Shown here: piece by piece, positions 26,549 to 41,329 of the stretch
How the letters are laid out: every line of letters begins with the position of its first letter
Numbering within the stretch: the stretch's first letter is position 1
Source of the DNA: Candidatus Methanoperedens sp.
Lineage (GTDB): Archaea; Halobacteriota; Methanosarcinia; Methanosarcinales; Methanoperedenaceae
Direction of reading: 5' to 3'
Length of the DNA stretch: 64,000 bases
NCBI GenBank assembly: GCA_026552955.1
Contig: JAPMTS010000011.1
Span: forward strand, 1-64,000
Made by a program: the position numbers and the translations under genes
The notes under the pieces: generated by a model
What the model was told of the DNA's origin: nothing
The model's input: only the letters and a program-made list of their open reading frames with translations
Databases searched by the model: none

Positions 26549-28141
26549 ATGTTGGACAGAAGGGTACTATCAAAAACGTATTTTACAAGTAATAAAATTG
26601 TTAGACATCATGTAGATTCTTTTAATGATTTTCTGGATCATGGTCTTCAGAAAGTCATTGAAGAGCAGAGAATTATTGAAACCGAAATTGAGGGGACCTA
26701 TGTTAAACTCAAAAAGATAAGAGTAGGTTTCCCCGTTGTGAGAGAAGCAGATGGGGCTGTTGATAAACTCCATCCAACTGAAGCAAGGCTTAGAAATATT
26801 ACATATGCTGCACCTCTTTTTCTGAGTATGGCCATTGTAACGCCTGAGGGTGAGAAAGAAGAAAAAGAAGCTGAGATCGGCTTACTTCCGATAATGATAT
26901 GGTCAAAAGCATGCAACCTTATAGGTTTGTCACATAAGGAAATGATCGAACTGGGAGAAGACCCCCAGGATCCTGGTGGATTTTTCATAGTAAACGGTAC
27001 CGAACGCGTTATAACTACACTTGAGGACCTTGCGCCGAATAAGATCCTCGTGGAAATGGAAGAACGATACGGTGAGAATATCGAAGTTGCCAAGGTTTTT
27101 TCACAGCGCAGGGGCTACCGCGCCCTTGTCGTAGTTGAGAGAAACAAAAAGTCGATCCTTGAAGTTTCATTCCCATCCATATCAGGCAGGATAAATTTTA
27201 TCACTCTTATGAGGGCTCTTGGTATTGAGACCGATCAGGATATTGTCAATGCCGTATCCGATGATCCTGAGATCATCAAATTCATGCTTGAGAACCTTGA
27301 AGAAGCCGAAGCCGCCAACAAAACCGAAGCAATGGAGAAAATCGGGTTGAGAGTAGCTTCCGGGCAATCCAGGGATTACCAGGTCAAAAGAGCGAATTAT
27401 GTTATAGACCGGTATTTATTGCCCCATCTTGGGAACGATGAAATCCACAGGATCATTAAAGCACAGTTCATTGGCCGCATGGCTCAGGCTTGTTTTGAAC
27501 TGGCGCTCGGGAAAAGAGGCAGTGATGATAAAGACCACTATGCAAATAAGAGGCTGAAATTATCAGGCGAATTGATCGAAGACCTGTTCAGGGTATCTTT
27601 CAACAGGCTCACCCGTGATATCAAATACCAGCTGGAAAGAGCAAGCATGAGGAACAGAGACCTGAATGTAACTACTATTGTACGATCCGATGTGCTTACT
27701 GAACGTCTTGTACATGCTCTTGCCACAGGCAACTGGGTAGGGGGAAGGACAGGTGTGTCGCAACTGCTTGACCGCACGGATTATATTGCCACATTGTCCC
27801 ATTTAAGAAGGGTCATTTCACCTTTATCAAGAGCACAACCGCATTTTGAGGCAAGGGACTTGCATCCCACCCAGTGGGGAAGAGTCTGTCCATCAGAAAC
27901 TCCTGAAGGCCCAAATTGCGGACTGGTGAAAAACTTTGCGCAGCTAGTTGAGATATCAACGGCTGCAGGGAATGAATCGCAGCTTAAGAAAATGCTCCTG
28001 GAAATGGGTACTGCTCCGATCATACCCCAGCTTCTTGGAATGGAAGAAGTCCCAACAACCTATGCCACGGAATTGGAAGCGCTTGAAGAAGCTGAAGAAA
28101 CAAAAATAATGCCGGAAGAGGAGGCTGAATCATTTGAGTAA
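26549..28141 (+). CDS. rpoB2: RNA polymerase subunit Rpo2N (RpoB'')
   Basis: 530 residues: the N-terminal half of the beta-like subunit (protrusion, lobe, fork). Conserved stretches include [20 protein letters not shown] and the fork region [24 protein letters not shown]. The split between B'' and B' occurs at the usual euryarchaeal place. Its end overlaps rpoB1 by 8 bases, ensuring coupled synthesis. Confidence 0.95.
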   Translation: MLDRRVLSKTYFTSNKIVRHHVDSFNDFLDHGLQKVIEEQRIIETEIEGTYVKLKKIRVGFPVVREADGAVDKLHPTEARLRNITYAAPLFLSMAIVTPEGEKEEKEAEIGLLPIMIWSKACNLIGLSHKEMIELGEDPQDPGGFFIVNGTERVITTLEDLAPNKILVEMEERYGENIEVAKVFSQRRGYRALVVVERNKKSILEVSFPSISGRINFITLMRALGIETDQDIVNAVSDDPEIIKFMLENLEEAEAANKTEAMEKIGLRVASGQSRDYQVKRANYVIDRYLLPHLGNDEIHRIIKAQFIGRMAQACFELALGKRGSDDKDHYANKRLKLSGELIEDLFRVSFNRLTRDIKYQLERASMRNRDLNVTTIVRSDVLTERLVHALATGNWVGGRTGVSQLLDRTDYIATLSHLRRVISPLSRAQPHFEARDLHPTQWGRVCPSETPEGPNCGLVKNFAQLVEISTAAGNESQLKKMLLEMGTAPIIPQLLGMEEVPTTYATELEALEEAEETKIMPEEEAESFE

Positions 28142-29948
28142 GGCAAGAGTTTTTTTAAACGGTGAACTTATTGGTACTATTGCTAATCCGAAAGAACTTG
28201 TCCATAATTTAAGAAAAAAAAGAAGAATGGGTGAGATCAAAAAACAGGTAAATGTAATATTCTATGAGGATACGAATGAGATAATCATAAACTCGGATCA
28301 GGGAAGAGCAAGACGCCCGGCAATAATTGTTGAAAATGGCAAGACGCTGGTAACACCCGACCATATTGAACGCCTGAAAAAGAAGGAGATCACTTTTGAT
28401 AGCCTTACAGAAGCAGGTTTGATCGAGTATCTGGATGCTGAAGAAGAAGAAAATGCATTCATAGCAATAGATGAAAAGAATTTGAATACCAAACATACTC
28501 ATCTTGAGATGGATCCGTCTTTGATCCTGGGAATTTGTACAGGTATGGTCCCGTTCCCGGAACACAATGCATCGCCAAGGAACACGATGGGTGCAGGCAT
28601 GGTCAAACAGTGTCTTGGCATGTCAACACCGAACATGAAATTAAGACCGGATACAAGAGCACATGTATTGCATTATCCCCAGAAAGCGCTCACTTCGACC
28701 CAGACCGCCGAAGCGATCGGTTTTGATACCCGTCCGGCAGGACAGAATTTCGTTGTTGCAGTATTATCGTATGAAGGGTATAATATTGAAGATGCCCTTG
28801 TGATCAATAAAGGTGCGATCGAACGCGGTCTTGGAAGAAGTCATTTCTTCAGGACAAATGAAGGGGAAGAACGAAAATATCCCGGAGGCCAGGAAGATAA
28901 ATTCGAGATCCCTGATACGGAAGTAAGGGGCGCCAGGACTGCAGAAGTATATAATCACCTGGATGGAGATGGTCTTGTCAATCCCGAAATACCGGTCGGT
29001 CCTAATGATGTCCTGATCGGAAAGACGAGCCCCCCAAGGTTCCTTGAAGAGCCCACTGAACTGGGATTGAGCCCGGTGCAGCGCAGAGAGAGTTCTGTAA
29101 CGATGCGTTCAAATGAGAAGGGTATCGTAGATACAGTAATACTTACCGAATCCGAGAACGGTTCAAGGCTTGCAAAAGTAAGGACGCGTGATTACAGGAT
29201 ACCGGAGATAGGGGATAAATTCGCTTCACGGCACGGCCAGAAAGGTGTGATCGGTCTTATAGTGCCTTATGAGGATATGCCTTTTACCGAGAACGGCCTG
29301 GTTCCTGACCTGATCATTAATCCCCATGCTATCCCTTCAAGAATGACGGTAGGTCACGTTCTTGAGATGATAGGCGGCAAAGTTGGCGGGCTTGAAGGGC
29401 GCAGGATCGATGGTACTGCTTTCTCAGGTGAATCCGAAGATGATTTGACCTCATCACTTTCGAAATTTGGATTTTCAAATACGGGAAAAGAAGTTTTTTA
29501 TGACGGCATAACCGGCAATAAGATCCAGGCAGATATTTTTGTCGGAGTCATCCTGTACCAGAAACTATACCATATGGTGTCATCAAAAATGCATGCCAGG
29601 TCACGAGGACCTGTACAGGTATTGACCAGGCAGCCAACTGAAGGCAGGGCAAGAGAAGGAGGCTTGAGGTTTGGAGAAATGGAACGAGACGTTCTTATTG
29701 GGCATGGTGCTGCAATGGCCCTCAAGGAAAGATTGCTTGATGAATCAGACCGTGTCATGGAATATGTTTGTTCTCACTGTGGCATGATAGCCACACTTGA
29801 TAAACGGAGAAATACTACCATTTGCCATGACTGTGGCGCGGAAACGGATATACACCCTGTCGAGATGAGCTATGCTTTTAAATTGCTCCTTGATGAAATA
29901 ATTTCACTGGGTGTAGCCCCGAGGCTGGAATTAGAAGATGCTGTGTAG
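28134..29948 (+). CDS. rpoB1: RNA polymerase subunit Rpo2C (RpoB')
   Basis: 604 residues: the C-terminal half of the beta-like subunit. It contains the hybrid-binding [33 protein letters not shown], the clamp region [14 protein letters not shown] and a zinc site [19 protein letters not shown] near the end. It forms the catalytic core with RpoB'', A' and A''. The start lies inside the end of rpoB2. Confidence 0.95.
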   Translation: MSKARVFLNGELIGTIANPKELVHNLRKKRRMGEIKKQVNVIFYEDTNEIIINSDQGRARRPAIIVENGKTLVTPDHIERLKKKEITFDSLTEAGLIEYLDAEEEENAFIAIDEKNLNTKHTHLEMDPSLILGICTGMVPFPEHNASPRNTMGAGMVKQCLGMSTPNMKLRPDTRAHVLHYPQKALTSTQTAEAIGFDTRPAGQNFVVAVLSYEGYNIEDALVINKGAIERGLGRSHFFRTNEGEERKYPGGQEDKFEIPDTEVRGARTAEVYNHLDGDGLVNPEIPVGPNDVLIGKTSPPRFLEEPTELGLSPVQRRESSVTMRSNEKGIVDTVILTESENGSRLAKVRTRDYRIPEIGDKFASRHGQKGVIGLIVPYEDMPFTENGLVPDLIINPHAIPSRMTVGHVLEMIGGKVGGLEGRRIDGTAFSGESEDDLTSSLSKFGFSNTGKEVFYDGITGNKIQADIFVGVILYQKLYHMVSSKMHARSRGPVQVLTRQPTEGRAREGGLRFGEMERDVLIGHGAAMALKERLLDESDRVMEYVCSHCGMIATLDKRRNTTICHDCGAETDIHPVEMSYAFKLLLDEIISLGVAPRLELEDAV

Positions 29949-29957
29949 GTGAAAATT

Positions 29958-33739
<3,782 letters not shown>

Positions 33740-33741
33740 GT

Positions 33742-34032
33742 ATGGAAACTGATTTAAATAAAATATTTCGAAGCGTTTTATCAACAGGAAAAGTTGTCAT
33801 AGGCACACGACAGGCTATCGATGCTGTAAAAAACCAAAAGGCACAGATGGTTGTTTTATCCTCGAATTGCCTGGAGAAAACAAGAAATGAATTAAAAGGC
33901 ATACCTGCAATAAATTATGCCGGAAACGGTTATGACCTCGGGATTGCATGTGGAAAGCCATTTTCAATTACTGCTTTTGCAGTTCTGGAGCCAGGTGATT
34001 CCGGAATACTCTCGTTAAAGGAGAATGAATGA
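33742..34032 (+). CDS. rpl30e: ribosomal protein L30e
   Basis: 96 residues with the L7Ae/L30e fold: GKVVIGTRQAIDAVKNQKAQMVVLSSNC and the C-terminal GYDLGIACGKPFSI. It belongs to the large subunit and binds kink-turns. Its end overlaps nusA by 4 bases. This order (rpoA2-rpl30e-nusA-rps12-rps7) is standard in Euryarchaeota. Confidence 0.93.
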   Translation: METDLNKIFRSVLSTGKVVIGTRQAIDAVKNQKAQMVVLSSNCLEKTRNELKGIPAINYAGNGYDLGIACGKPFSITAFAVLEPGDSGILSLKENE

Positions 34033-34460
34033 GTGAAGTGAAATTAAGTATGGATGGAATAAGATACATCGCGTTATTTGAACAAATAACAGGTGCCGGA
34101 GCAAAAGATTGCTACGAAGATCCCGAAAACAACCGGCTATTGTTCGTTGTCAGGAATGGTGATATGGGCCTTGCCATCGGAAAAGGCGGAGAACATATCA
34201 ATAATGTAAAAAAGGCTATTGGTAAATCGATAGAGATAATCGAATATTCCGATGATCCTGTGGTATTCGTGAAAAATGCATTTCATCCAATTATTCTAAA
34301 AAATATAACTATTAAGATTAATGATGGCAAGCGCATAGCTTATGTAGAAGTTCCAACTAAAGAGAAGGGGCTTGCCATCGGGAGAGACGGTAAGAATATT
34401 GAAAAAGTAAAAAAGCTCTCCTTAAGGCATCATAATATAAACGACGTAATAATTCAATGA
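34029..34460 (+). CDS. nusA: NusA-like transcription factor (KH domains)
   Basis: 143 residues containing only the two KH domains of NusA, with the RNA-binding loops GKGGEHI (about 54-60) and GRDGKNI (about 117-123). The archaeal family lacks the N-terminal polymerase-binding and S1 domains, so the short length is normal. It links transcription elongation with ribosomal RNA or operon control. Confidence 0.93.
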   Translation: MSEVKLSMDGIRYIALFEQITGAGAKDCYEDPENNRLLFVVRNGDMGLAIGKGGEHINNVKKAIGKSIEIIEYSDDPVVFVKNAFHPIILKNITIKINDGKRIAYVEVPTKEKGLAIGRDGKNIEKVKKLSLRHHNINDVIIQ

Positions 34461-34490
34461 TTAAAATTATATATTGGAGGAAAAAACTAC

Positions 34491-34919
34491 ATGGGAAAAG
34501 GATTATACGCGGCTCGTAAATTGGAGAGCGTTGACAAGAGTAATAGATGGAGCGACGGAGATTTCGCAAGACGAGCCCTTAATTTGGATATAAAGGCCGA
34601 CCCACTGGGAGGCGCCCCGCAGGCAAGGGGTATCGCCCTTGAGAAAGTCGGGATCGAAGCAAAACAGCCAAACTCAGGGATCAGAAAATGCATAAGGCTT
34701 CAGCTCATCAAGAACGGCAAACAGATAACAGCTTTCTGTCCCCTGGACGGAGCCATTAATTTCATTGACGAACATGATGAAGTGGTCGTGGAACGAATTG
34801 GCGGGAAAATGGGGGGAGCTATGGGAGATATTCCGGGTGTCCGCTGGAAAGTCATATCTGTAAATAATGTTGACCTGAGGCAAATGGCACTTGGCAAGAA
34901 GGCAAAACCGGTGAGATAA
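34491..34919 (+). CDS. rps12: ribosomal protein S12 (uS12)
   Basis: 142 residues. The decoding-site loop [19 protein letters not shown] is present in the archaeal form, followed by [19 protein letters not shown] and a short C-terminal tail. TTGGAGG lies 10-16 bases upstream of ATG 34491. One base separates it from rps7. Confidence 0.95.
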   Translation: MGKGLYAARKLESVDKSNRWSDGDFARRALNLDIKADPLGGAPQARGIALEKVGIEAKQPNSGIRKCIRLQLIKNGKQITAFCPLDGAINFIDEHDEVVVERIGGKMGGAMGDIPGVRWKVISVNNVDLRQMALGKKAKPVR

Positions 34920-34920
34920 T

Positions 34921-35481
34921 ATGCAAAAATTATTTGGAAAATGGGATTTTACGGAAGTTGAAGTCAAAGACCCAAGCGTTAAGGGTTATATAAATCTTAC
35001 GCCGACAGTTGTCCCGCATTCAGGAGGCAAGAACGCGAAACAGCAGTTTGCCAAGTCCAACCTGAACATTGTGGAGAGACTTATCAATAAAGTCATGCGT
35101 GAAGAACATAACACAGGCGCCAAGATCACTGTCACAACGATCATAATGGAAGCATTTGAAACAATTAACAAGAAAACCAATCAGAATCCGATACAGGTTC
35201 TTGTGAATGCTATTACAAATGCCGGGCCAAGAGAGGAAACCGTCAGATTGCAATACGGCGGTATCGCTGTTCCAAAATCAGTTGATACTGCTCCGCAGCG
35301 AAGAGTGGATACCGCTCTTCGCCTTATCTCTGAGGGAGCCCAGAAAGCATCTTTCGGCACCAAGAAAACATTATCCAGTGCGCTGGCAGAAGAGATCATC
35401 GCTGCAGCGAACCATGACGTAAAAGGATATGCCATGGGCAAGAAAGACAATATCGAAAGGGTTGCAAAAGCAGCGCGGTAA
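34921..35481 (+). CDS. rps7: ribosomal protein S7 (uS7)
   Basis: 186 residues with the archaeal S7 signature ([18 protein letters not shown], then [18 protein letters not shown]) and the C-terminus [20 protein letters not shown]. Head of the small subunit. Its stop is the first base of a strong terminator hairpin, so the polymerase/str transcript probably ends here rather than running into fusA. Confidence 0.95.
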   Translation: MQKLFGKWDFTEVEVKDPSVKGYINLTPTVVPHSGGKNAKQQFAKSNLNIVERLINKVMREEHNTGAKITVTTIIMEAFETINKKTNQNPIQVLVNAITNAGPREETVRLQYGGIAVPKSVDTAPQRRVDTALRLISEGAQKASFGTKKTLSSALAEEIIAAANHDVKGYAMGKKDNIERVAKAAR

Positions 35482-35517
35482 ATCGCATAACTTTGGTTGT
35501 GTGATTCCTTTTTTTTT
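35481..35517 (+). terminator. hairpin plus T9 terminator after rps7
   Basis: Bases 35481-35491 pair over 11 base pairs (two G-U) with 35496-35506 around a TTTG loop, and nine T follow at 35509-35517. This is the clearest terminator in the window and it overlaps the last base of the rps7 stop codon. Confidence 0.8.
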
Positions 35518-35525
35518 GTCACCGA

Positions 35526-35546
35526 CCACGCTTTAGAAAAGCGTGG
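35526..35546. repeat. perfect 9-bp hairpin, possible IS200/IS605-type end
   Basis: CCACGCTTT at 35526-35534 and AAAGCGTGG at 35538-35546 enclose a 3-base loop. Short hairpins of this kind mark the ends of IS200/IS605 elements, and a degraded transposase of that family lies at 36295-36504. Assignment as an element end is inference. Confidence 0.4.
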
Positions 35547-35731
35547 CATCAGGGGGATGCTCGTGTGTTTAGTATTTCAATCGGTTTGGCTATTTTCATG
35601 GTTCTTTTCAGGCGCATAAAAAAGACAAGTTATTAAAGCATAACACCAATTGAATAAAATAAGATTATAAATACAAATGCTTTTGAACTTTACAGATTTC
35701 AGTTATATTTAAATAATCAGGAATGTAAGTT

Positions 35732-35935
35732 ATGATTATGTCTGAAGTTGATTTTGAGAGAAGAATTTTCCATGAACTTGATTCTATCAAAGCTGAGTTA
35801 AAAGATATCAGAGAGCACATGGTAGATGCGGATACAATTCTCACTGAAGAAGAAAGAAATTTTGTCGAAGAAAGCTTCAAACATGAAAAGCAAGGAAAAC
35901 TAGTTTCTCTATCCGATTTTAAGACGAAATTGTAA
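35732..35935 (+). CDS. RelB-like antitoxin
   Basis: 67 residues: SEVDFERRIFHELDSIKAEL, followed by DIREHMVDADTILTEEERNF, and a C-terminal tail SLSDFKTKL. The helical N-terminus and the short toxin-wrapping C-terminus fit the archaeal RelB-like antitoxins that precede RelE. Start ATG 35732 has a second ATG two codons on. Six bases separate it from the relE frame. The toxin partner is broken, so this antitoxin is now an orphan here. Confidence 0.7.
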   Translation: MIMSEVDFERRIFHELDSIKAELKDIREHMVDADTILTEEERNFVEESFKHEKQGKLVSLSDFKTKL

Positions 35936-35941
35936 ATTGAC

Positions 35942-36199
35942 ATGTTTGAGATTCTTCTAGATATTCCTGCACAAAAATTTTTGAAGAAACTTGATGAGCA
36001 TACTGCTTTAAGAATTATAGAATCTATTGAAAAACTTGCTCAAGATCCAATACCACATGATTCAAAAAGAGTCATATGAATAAAAGAAAAAGTCTTTAGA
36101 ATTAGAGTTGGAAAGTTTCGAGTCCTCTATAGGGTTGATTACAAAAATCTTCTATTAGTTGTTATCAAGATTGATACTCGAGAGAGTTCATATAACTAA
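35942..36199 (+). pseudogene. RelE-type toxin with an in-frame TGA
   Basis: The frame reads MFEILLDIPAQKFLKKLDEH...DPIPHDSKRVI, then TGA at 36077-36079, then IKEKVFRIRVGKFRVLYRVD, ending SSYN and TAA at 36197-36199. Both halves are good RelE (KRxxGxxKVFRIRVGKFRVLYRV is the hallmark strand region), and the TGA replaces a position that is usually Gly, one base from GGA. The truncated 45-residue product lacks the catalytic strands. It is a nonsense-inactivated toxin. Confidence 0.8.
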
Positions 36200-36294
36200 T
36201 ATCTCATAAAATTGATGTGCGCCTATTCTTTTCGGGATGTTTTTATAGTTTTTCATCTCCTATAGGAGCATAAATCCCCTATCGTCTGCAGTCA

Positions 36295-36504
36295 CTAAAC
36301 CCCGTACTTAAGTATGAGGCCAGTAGCAGTCGGTTTTGAATTATGTTTATCTTGTGTTTGGATGTATTTCTCTACAACTTCCCAAGCATTCCCAACAGAT
36401 CCATGATAGCAGCTTGGCCCCCACAAATGCTCATCACAAAACTCCTTGAGATGTGGAAATTCTTTCCTCAATATCCAATTCTTGACATGTCTTGCAAAGG
36501 ATAC
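36295..36504 (-). pseudogene. C-terminal remnant of an IS200-like Y1 transposase
   Basis: About 69 codons on the minus strand: VSFARHVKNWILRKEFPHLK, then CDEHLWGPSCYHGSVGNAWE and VVEKYIQTQ. HLW.PSC..GSVG...VVEKYI.Q is the end of IS200/IS605 TnpA, with the catalytic Tyr in EKYI. Stops precede it, and the N-terminal HUH region is missing. It marks an old mobile-element insertion between rps7 and fusA. Confidence 0.7.
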
Positions 36505-36693
36505 CTTCAGTTATCAATGCTCCTTCACCATCCCGGCTGAAATATCTGGTTCATATGGGCTGTTGGTGCTGATATTCTGAAGAATTGTAACCATGGTTTT
36601 GTAGGTTCCATAAGTGGTTTCTTGATTTTCAAAGTGTTTATATAGGATTGAATAATAGAGCAATAAAAATTTTAAATATAAGAGGTTAATCAT

Positions 36694-38883
36694 ATGGGCA
36701 GACGAAAAAAAATGGTTGAACATGTCACTGAACTGATGGATAAACCAGAGTTTATCCGAAATATCGGTACAGTTGCACATATTGACCATGGAAAAACAAC
36801 ATTTTCAGATAATCTACTTGCCGGTGCAGGCATGATCTCATCAGAACTGGCTGGCGAGCAATTATTTATGGATTCTGATGAAGAAGAACAAAGACGTGGA
36901 ATTACTATTGACTCTGCAACTGTTTCAATGGTGCATAGTTATGAAGGACAGGAATATCTTATCAACCTTATCGATACACCAGGACACGTTGACTTTGGCG
37001 GCGACGTAACTCGCGCCATGAGGGCCGTGGACGGGGCAGTTGTGCTTGTTGATGCTGTCGAAGGTCCGATGCCACAGACTGAAACCGTTCTGCGTCAGGC
37101 GCTTCGTGAAAATGTAACACCGATTCTTTTCATCAACAAGGTTGACCGACTAATTAATGAGATAAAGCTTACACCTGCTGATATGCAGATGCGATTGGGG
37201 CTTGTTATTGATAAAGTCAATAAGATCGTTAAAGGCCTGAAACCGGGCGAATATGAAAGACTGAAGCTTGATCCTGCAGCCGGCAAAGTTGCATTCGGAT
37301 CCGCATTAAATAACTGGGCGATAAGCATTCCCTATATGAAAAAGACTGGCATCGGGTTTAAAGAAATAATCGAATTATGCCAGGCCGATAAGCAGAATGA
37401 ACTTGCTTTGAAATGTCCGCTTCATGTAGTAATGAATGATATGATTATAAGATTCCTGCCAAGCCCTGTTAAGGCACAACAGGAAAGAATAAAAGTCATC
37501 TGGCATGGAGATAAAGAAAGCGAGATCGGAAAATCCATGATAAACGTTGACAGGAATGGCAAGATAGCGTTAATGATAACTGATATTACCACCGACCCGC
37601 ATGCGGGTGAAATAGCAAGTGGCAGGCTTTTCTCAGGTACTCTGGAAAGGGGCAAGGAAGTTTTTATTTCAGGAATGCCAAATGCTAACAGGATACAGTC
37701 TGTGGGTATATTCATGGGTCCTGAAAGAATTGAATGTGATAATATCCCTGCCGGAAATATCGTAGCAGTAACCGGTTTAAGTGATGCGATCGTAGGTTCT
37801 ACAGCCTCAGGCGATAAGAGTATGACTCCATTTGAGAGCATAAGGCATGTCAGTGAACCTGTTATGACCGTTGCTGTTGAAGCTAAACACATGAAAGACC
37901 TGCCAAAACTTGTTGAAGTTTTAAGACAGGTCGCAAAAGAAGATCCCACCCTTAAAGTAATGATAAACCAGGAAACTGGTGAACATCTGCTTGCAGGAAT
38001 GGGTGAACTTCATCTTGAAGTAGTAGCAGGCAGGATCAAGCGTGACAAACATGTTGATATCACGACATCCAAACCGCTTGTAGTCTATAGGGAAACGATC
38101 ACCAGTCACGTCGGGCCTGTTGAAGGAAAATCCCCCAACCGCCATAACAGGTTTTATGTTGAAGTTGAACCTCTGAACCCGGCAATAATTGAACTTATCA
38201 AGAATAATGAGGTTTCAATGAGACAGGGAGAAGTGGAGCGCAGGGATACGCTGATGAAAGCTGGAATGTCTAAGGATGAAGCCAAGAGTATTGCCCATAT
38301 TTTTGAAACAAATATGTATATTGATATGACCAAAGGTATCCAGTACCTGCATGAAACAATGGAACTCATCCTGGAAGGATTTGAGGAGGTCATGAAGGCT
38401 GGACCGTTATCCCGTGAACCTGTGATGGGAGTTAAAGTGAAATTGATGGATGCAAAGCTCCATGAAGACGCTGTCCACAGGGGACCCGCACAGGTCATTC
38501 CCGCATCAAGACAGGCGATCCAGGCAGCGATGCTCATGGCCGGGGCTACCCTTCTTGAACCATTCCAGAAAGTGTTCATCCACGTCCCGCATGACCAGAT
38601 GGGCGGCGCAATGCGTGAAATGCAGGGAAGGCGAGGCTCTATTCTTGATATGCAATCAGAAGGCGACATGACCATTATCGAATCAAAAGCACCCGTTGCA
38701 CAATTGTTCGGGTTCTCCGGGGATATCCGCTCCGCTACTGAAGGCAGGGCCATGTGGAGTACTGAATTCGTAGGATTTGAACCAATCCCGGGGAATATGC
38801 TCAATGAGATCGTGATGGCTATCAGGCAAAGGAAAGGACTTAAACTCGAATTGCCAAAACCAAGTGATTTTATAAGTCCGTGA
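36694..38883 (+). CDS. fusA: translation elongation factor EF-2
   Basis: 729 residues. G domain motifs [19 protein letters not shown] and NKVDR; the diphthamide site [11 protein letters not shown], with the modifiable His at residue 595; C-terminal domain V ending [14 protein letters not shown]. Catalyses ribosomal translocation. AGAGGTTAATC precedes ATG 36694, and its own TATA-like element lies about 36655-36680, consistent with separate transcription after the inserted region. Confidence 0.96.
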   Translation: MGRRKKMVEHVTELMDKPEFIRNIGTVAHIDHGKTTFSDNLLAGAGMISSELAGEQLFMDSDEEEQRRGITIDSATVSMVHSYEGQEYLINLIDTPGHVDFGGDVTRAMRAVDGAVVLVDAVEGPMPQTETVLRQALRENVTPILFINKVDRLINEIKLTPADMQMRLGLVIDKVNKIVKGLKPGEYERLKLDPAAGKVAFGSALNNWAISIPYMKKTGIGFKEIIELCQADKQNELALKCPLHVVMNDMIIRFLPSPVKAQQERIKVIWHGDKESEIGKSMINVDRNGKIALMITDITTDPHAGEIASGRLFSGTLERGKEVFISGMPNANRIQSVGIFMGPERIECDNIPAGNIVAVTGLSDAIVGSTASGDKSMTPFESIRHVSEPVMTVAVEAKHMKDLPKLVEVLRQVAKEDPTLKVMINQETGEHLLAGMGELHLEVVAGRIKRDKHVDITTSKPLVVYRETITSHVGPVEGKSPNRHNRFYVEVEPLNPAIIELIKNNEVSMRQGEVERRDTLMKAGMSKDEAKSIAHIFETNMYIDMTKGIQYLHETMELILEGFEEVMKAGPLSREPVMGVKVKLMDAKLHEDAVHRGPAQVIPASRQAIQAAMLMAGATLLEPFQKVFIHVPHDQMGGAMREMQGRRGSILDMQSEGDMTIIESKAPVAQLFGFSGDIRSATEGRAMWSTEFVGFEPIPGNMLNEIVMAIRQRKGLKLELPKPSDFISP

Positions 38884-38995
38884 TGCAGACCCCGAATTTA
38901 ATTTCAGGCATAATGGGACTTTCAACGGAAGGTTTAAAAACAAAAACAACAATACGAACACAAAACAATCTTCAATAAATATTAGGAGAAATATT

Positions 38996-40264
38996 ATGGC
39001 AGAAAAACCACATTTAAATTTAGCAGTTATCGGGCATATCGACCACGGGAAATCAACCCTCGTAGGAAGATTATTGTTTGAAACTGGTGCGGTACCACCA
39101 CACATCATAGAAAAGTATAGGGAAGAAGCAAAAGCCAAAGGTAAAGAATCCTTCGTCTTTGCATGGGTCATGGACTCACTCAAGGAAGAGAGGGATAGAG
39201 GTATCACGATTGATGTCGCTCACCAGCGATTTGATACCGCAAAATATTATTTTACTATAGTTGACTGCCCTGGCCACAGGGATTTCGTAAAGAACATGAT
39301 TACAGGTGCCTCACAGGCAGATGCAGCCATACTTGTATGCGCTGGCAAAGAAGGCGTCCAGTCACAAACCAAAGAACACGTATTCCTTTCAAGAACCCTT
39401 GGTATTACACAGTTGATCATAGCCATCAACAAGATGGATGAAGTCAACTATGATAAAGCAAGATTTGACGCAGTTAAAGCCGAGCTCAGCACACTTCTCA
39501 AAATGGTGGGGTATAAACCCGATGATATTAATTTCATTCCCACATCGGCTTTTAAGGGCGATAACCTTGCAAAGTTAAGCGAGAATACAAAATGGTATAC
39601 AGGACCCACATTGCTTGCGGCTCTTGACTTGTTGAAACTGCCGGAGAAACCCGTGACATTACCACTTCGCATTCCTGTCCAGGATGCTTACACTATTTCC
39701 GGTATCGGAACAGTTCCGGTGGGAAGGGTTGAGACCGGAAGGATGAAACCCGGTGATAAAATAATATTCATGCCGGCCAAAGCTGTCGGTGAAGTAAAAT
39801 CCATTGAAATGCATCACCAGGAGATCAAAGAAGCGCTTCCCGGAGACAACATCGGATGGAACGTAAGAGGTGTTGAGAAGAAAGATATCAGGCGCGGTGA
39901 CGTCTGCGGACCTACCGACAGACCCCCGGCAGTTGCAGAAGAATTCACCGCCCAGATAGTAGTATTACAGCACCCTTCAGCAATTACCATTGGTTATACG
40001 CCAGTTTTGCACTGCCACACTGCGCAGGTTGCAGGAACGATCACAGCAATTTTAAAGAAACTTGATCCAAAGACAGGCCAGACAGCTGCAGAAAATCCCG
40101 ATTTCATAAAAGCCGGGGATGCCGCTATCGTGACGATCAAACCAGCAAAACCGCTGTGTATCGAGAAAGTAAAAGAGATTCCCCAGCTCGGTCGCTTTGC
40201 GATTCGTGATATGGGAATGACAATTGCAGCTGGCATGGTCCAGGACATTAAATTGAGAATTTAA
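38996..40264 (+). CDS. tuf: translation elongation factor EF-1alpha
   Basis: 422 residues with [24 protein letters not shown] and NKMDEV (G1, G3, G4) and the archaeal C-terminal beta-barrel domains. Brings aminoacyl-tRNA to the ribosome. TTAGGAGAAAT precedes the ATG. Downstream rps10 follows after 34 bases. Confidence 0.96.
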   Translation: MAEKPHLNLAVIGHIDHGKSTLVGRLLFETGAVPPHIIEKYREEAKAKGKESFVFAWVMDSLKEERDRGITIDVAHQRFDTAKYYFTIVDCPGHRDFVKNMITGASQADAAILVCAGKEGVQSQTKEHVFLSRTLGITQLIIAINKMDEVNYDKARFDAVKAELSTLLKMVGYKPDDINFIPTSAFKGDNLAKLSENTKWYTGPTLLAALDLLKLPEKPVTLPLRIPVQDAYTISGIGTVPVGRVETGRMKPGDKIIFMPAKAVGEVKSIEMHHQEIKEALPGDNIGWNVRGVEKKDIRRGDVCGPTDRPPAVAEEFTAQIVVLQHPSAITIGYTPVLHCHTAQVAGTITAILKKLDPKTGQTAAENPDFIKAGDAAIVTIKPAKPLCIEKVKEIPQLGRFAIRDMGMTIAAGMVQDIKLRI

Positions 40265-40298
40265 AAATCTCAATTTTCACAATAAAACGGTGTAATTT

Positions 40299-40610
40299 AT
40301 GGTTCAGAAAGCAAGAATACGTTTATCTGGAACAAGTCCCATCACCCTTGATGGAATATGTTCCCAGGTAAAAGATATCGCAGTTAAGACCGGAGTAAGC
40401 ATTTGCGGCCCGGTTCCCCTGCCTACCAAGAAATTAGTTGTGCCATGCAGGAAAAGCCCTGATGGTGAAGGAAGTTCAACATGGGATCACTGGGAGATGA
40501 GAGTCCATAAGAGGCTCATTGACCTTGATGCTGATGAAAGGGCGCTGCGCCAGTTAATGCGCATACAGGTTCCCAAGGATATCAGTATTGAGATTGTTCT
40601 TACCAGTTAA
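40299..40610 (+). CDS. rps10: ribosomal protein S10 (uS10)
   Basis: 103 residues; [40 protein letters not shown] and [18 protein letters not shown]-like C-terminal motif ([17 protein letters not shown]) mark S10. Last gene of the fusA-tuf-rps10 group, followed by T tracts. Confidence 0.95.
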   Translation: MVQKARIRLSGTSPITLDGICSQVKDIAVKTGVSICGPVPLPTKKLVVPCRKSPDGEGSSTWDHWEMRVHKRLIDLDADERALRQLMRIQVPKDISIEIVLTS

Positions 40611-40631
40611 TTTTTTTCCTGTTTTTTTTAG
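40611..40631. terminator. T-tract terminator between convergent genes
   Basis: Two T runs (TTTTTTT and TTTTTTTT) follow rps10 directly with no hairpin, a common archaeal termination signal. The convergent gene at 40636 ends on the other side. Confidence 0.6.
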
Positions 40632-40635
40632 TTGA

Positions 40636-41205
40636 TTAAATCTTCCATTTGCCATCATGTTGTTTACGAAGTTCTAAATGTATTTCACCAGATACATATT
40701 TTACACTGGCAGATACCATATTCTGTGAAATATCATCTTCCCCTGGTTCAAGACTGAATATATATGGATCGTTGATATTTTTAAAATTACTTCTATATTC
40801 TTCAAGTATTTTCATGGAATCATAACCTTTCCTTTTCCAATAATCTTGAGAATTATCCGTCATCATTAGTTCCAAAGCTGAATCGTCCCCATTCGAAATA
40901 GCTTCAACTACGGCCAGAACGGATTCTTTCGGGTCAGAAAGATTATATATGAGATTCTTATGCCCGGAATCCCATTTTACTTTGCCGGGTCTCAAGAATG
41001 CCTTATATCCTTCTGAAGTATTGATTATTTCAACATCGATCATAACTGAATACTCATTTCTGAGATCTTCTTCAAGCTTAAGGTCAGGACGCTTTTCACC
41101 TAATAAATAATATAATGCTGTACTTATTACTAATAACAGAAGCAATGCCCCCAATACTGTAACTATTATTGTCCCCATCCTCTTTGTTATATCTGTCATT
41201 GGCAT
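40636..41205 (-). CDS. membrane-anchored protein with extracytoplasmic domain
   Basis: 189 residues. One N-terminal membrane helix (about 11-33, IIVTVLGALLLLLVISTALY) is followed by an alpha/beta domain of about 150 residues; its second half, with SVLAVVEAISNGDDSALELM and the final strands, resembles an NTF2-like cone, which is a guess. No family is recognised. It is divergent from the pilin-like operon and separated from it by about 120 AT-rich bases; a link in function is possible. Confidence 0.65.
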   Translation of the reverse strand: MPMTDITKRMGTIIVTVLGALLLLLVISTALYYLLGEKRPDLKLEEDLRNEYSVMIDVEIINTSEGYKAFLRPGKVKWDSGHKNLIYNLSDPKESVLAVVEAISNGDDSALELMMTDNSQDYWKRKGYDSMKILEEYRSNFKNINDPYIFSLEPGEDDISQNMVSASVKYVSGEIHLELRKQHDGKWKI

Positions 41206-41329
41206 TCCTATTATTTTTTTTTAAATATTTATCTACTTATTGTATGAAAAATTTTACATTTTAATCTTACACAATCCTTAATATATCTTAAGCTAATTAT
41301 ACCTTATCATCATACTTGTGAGTATAATA

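Noticed and set aside
36077-36079. TGA in relE as selenocysteine
   Set aside because: Family members have Gly here, and I saw no SECIS-like structure nearby; a point nonsense mutation is simpler.
36343-36540. 65-residue plus-strand frame
   Set aside because: Antisense to the TnpA remnant, which carries the recognisable HLWGPSC and EKYI motifs.
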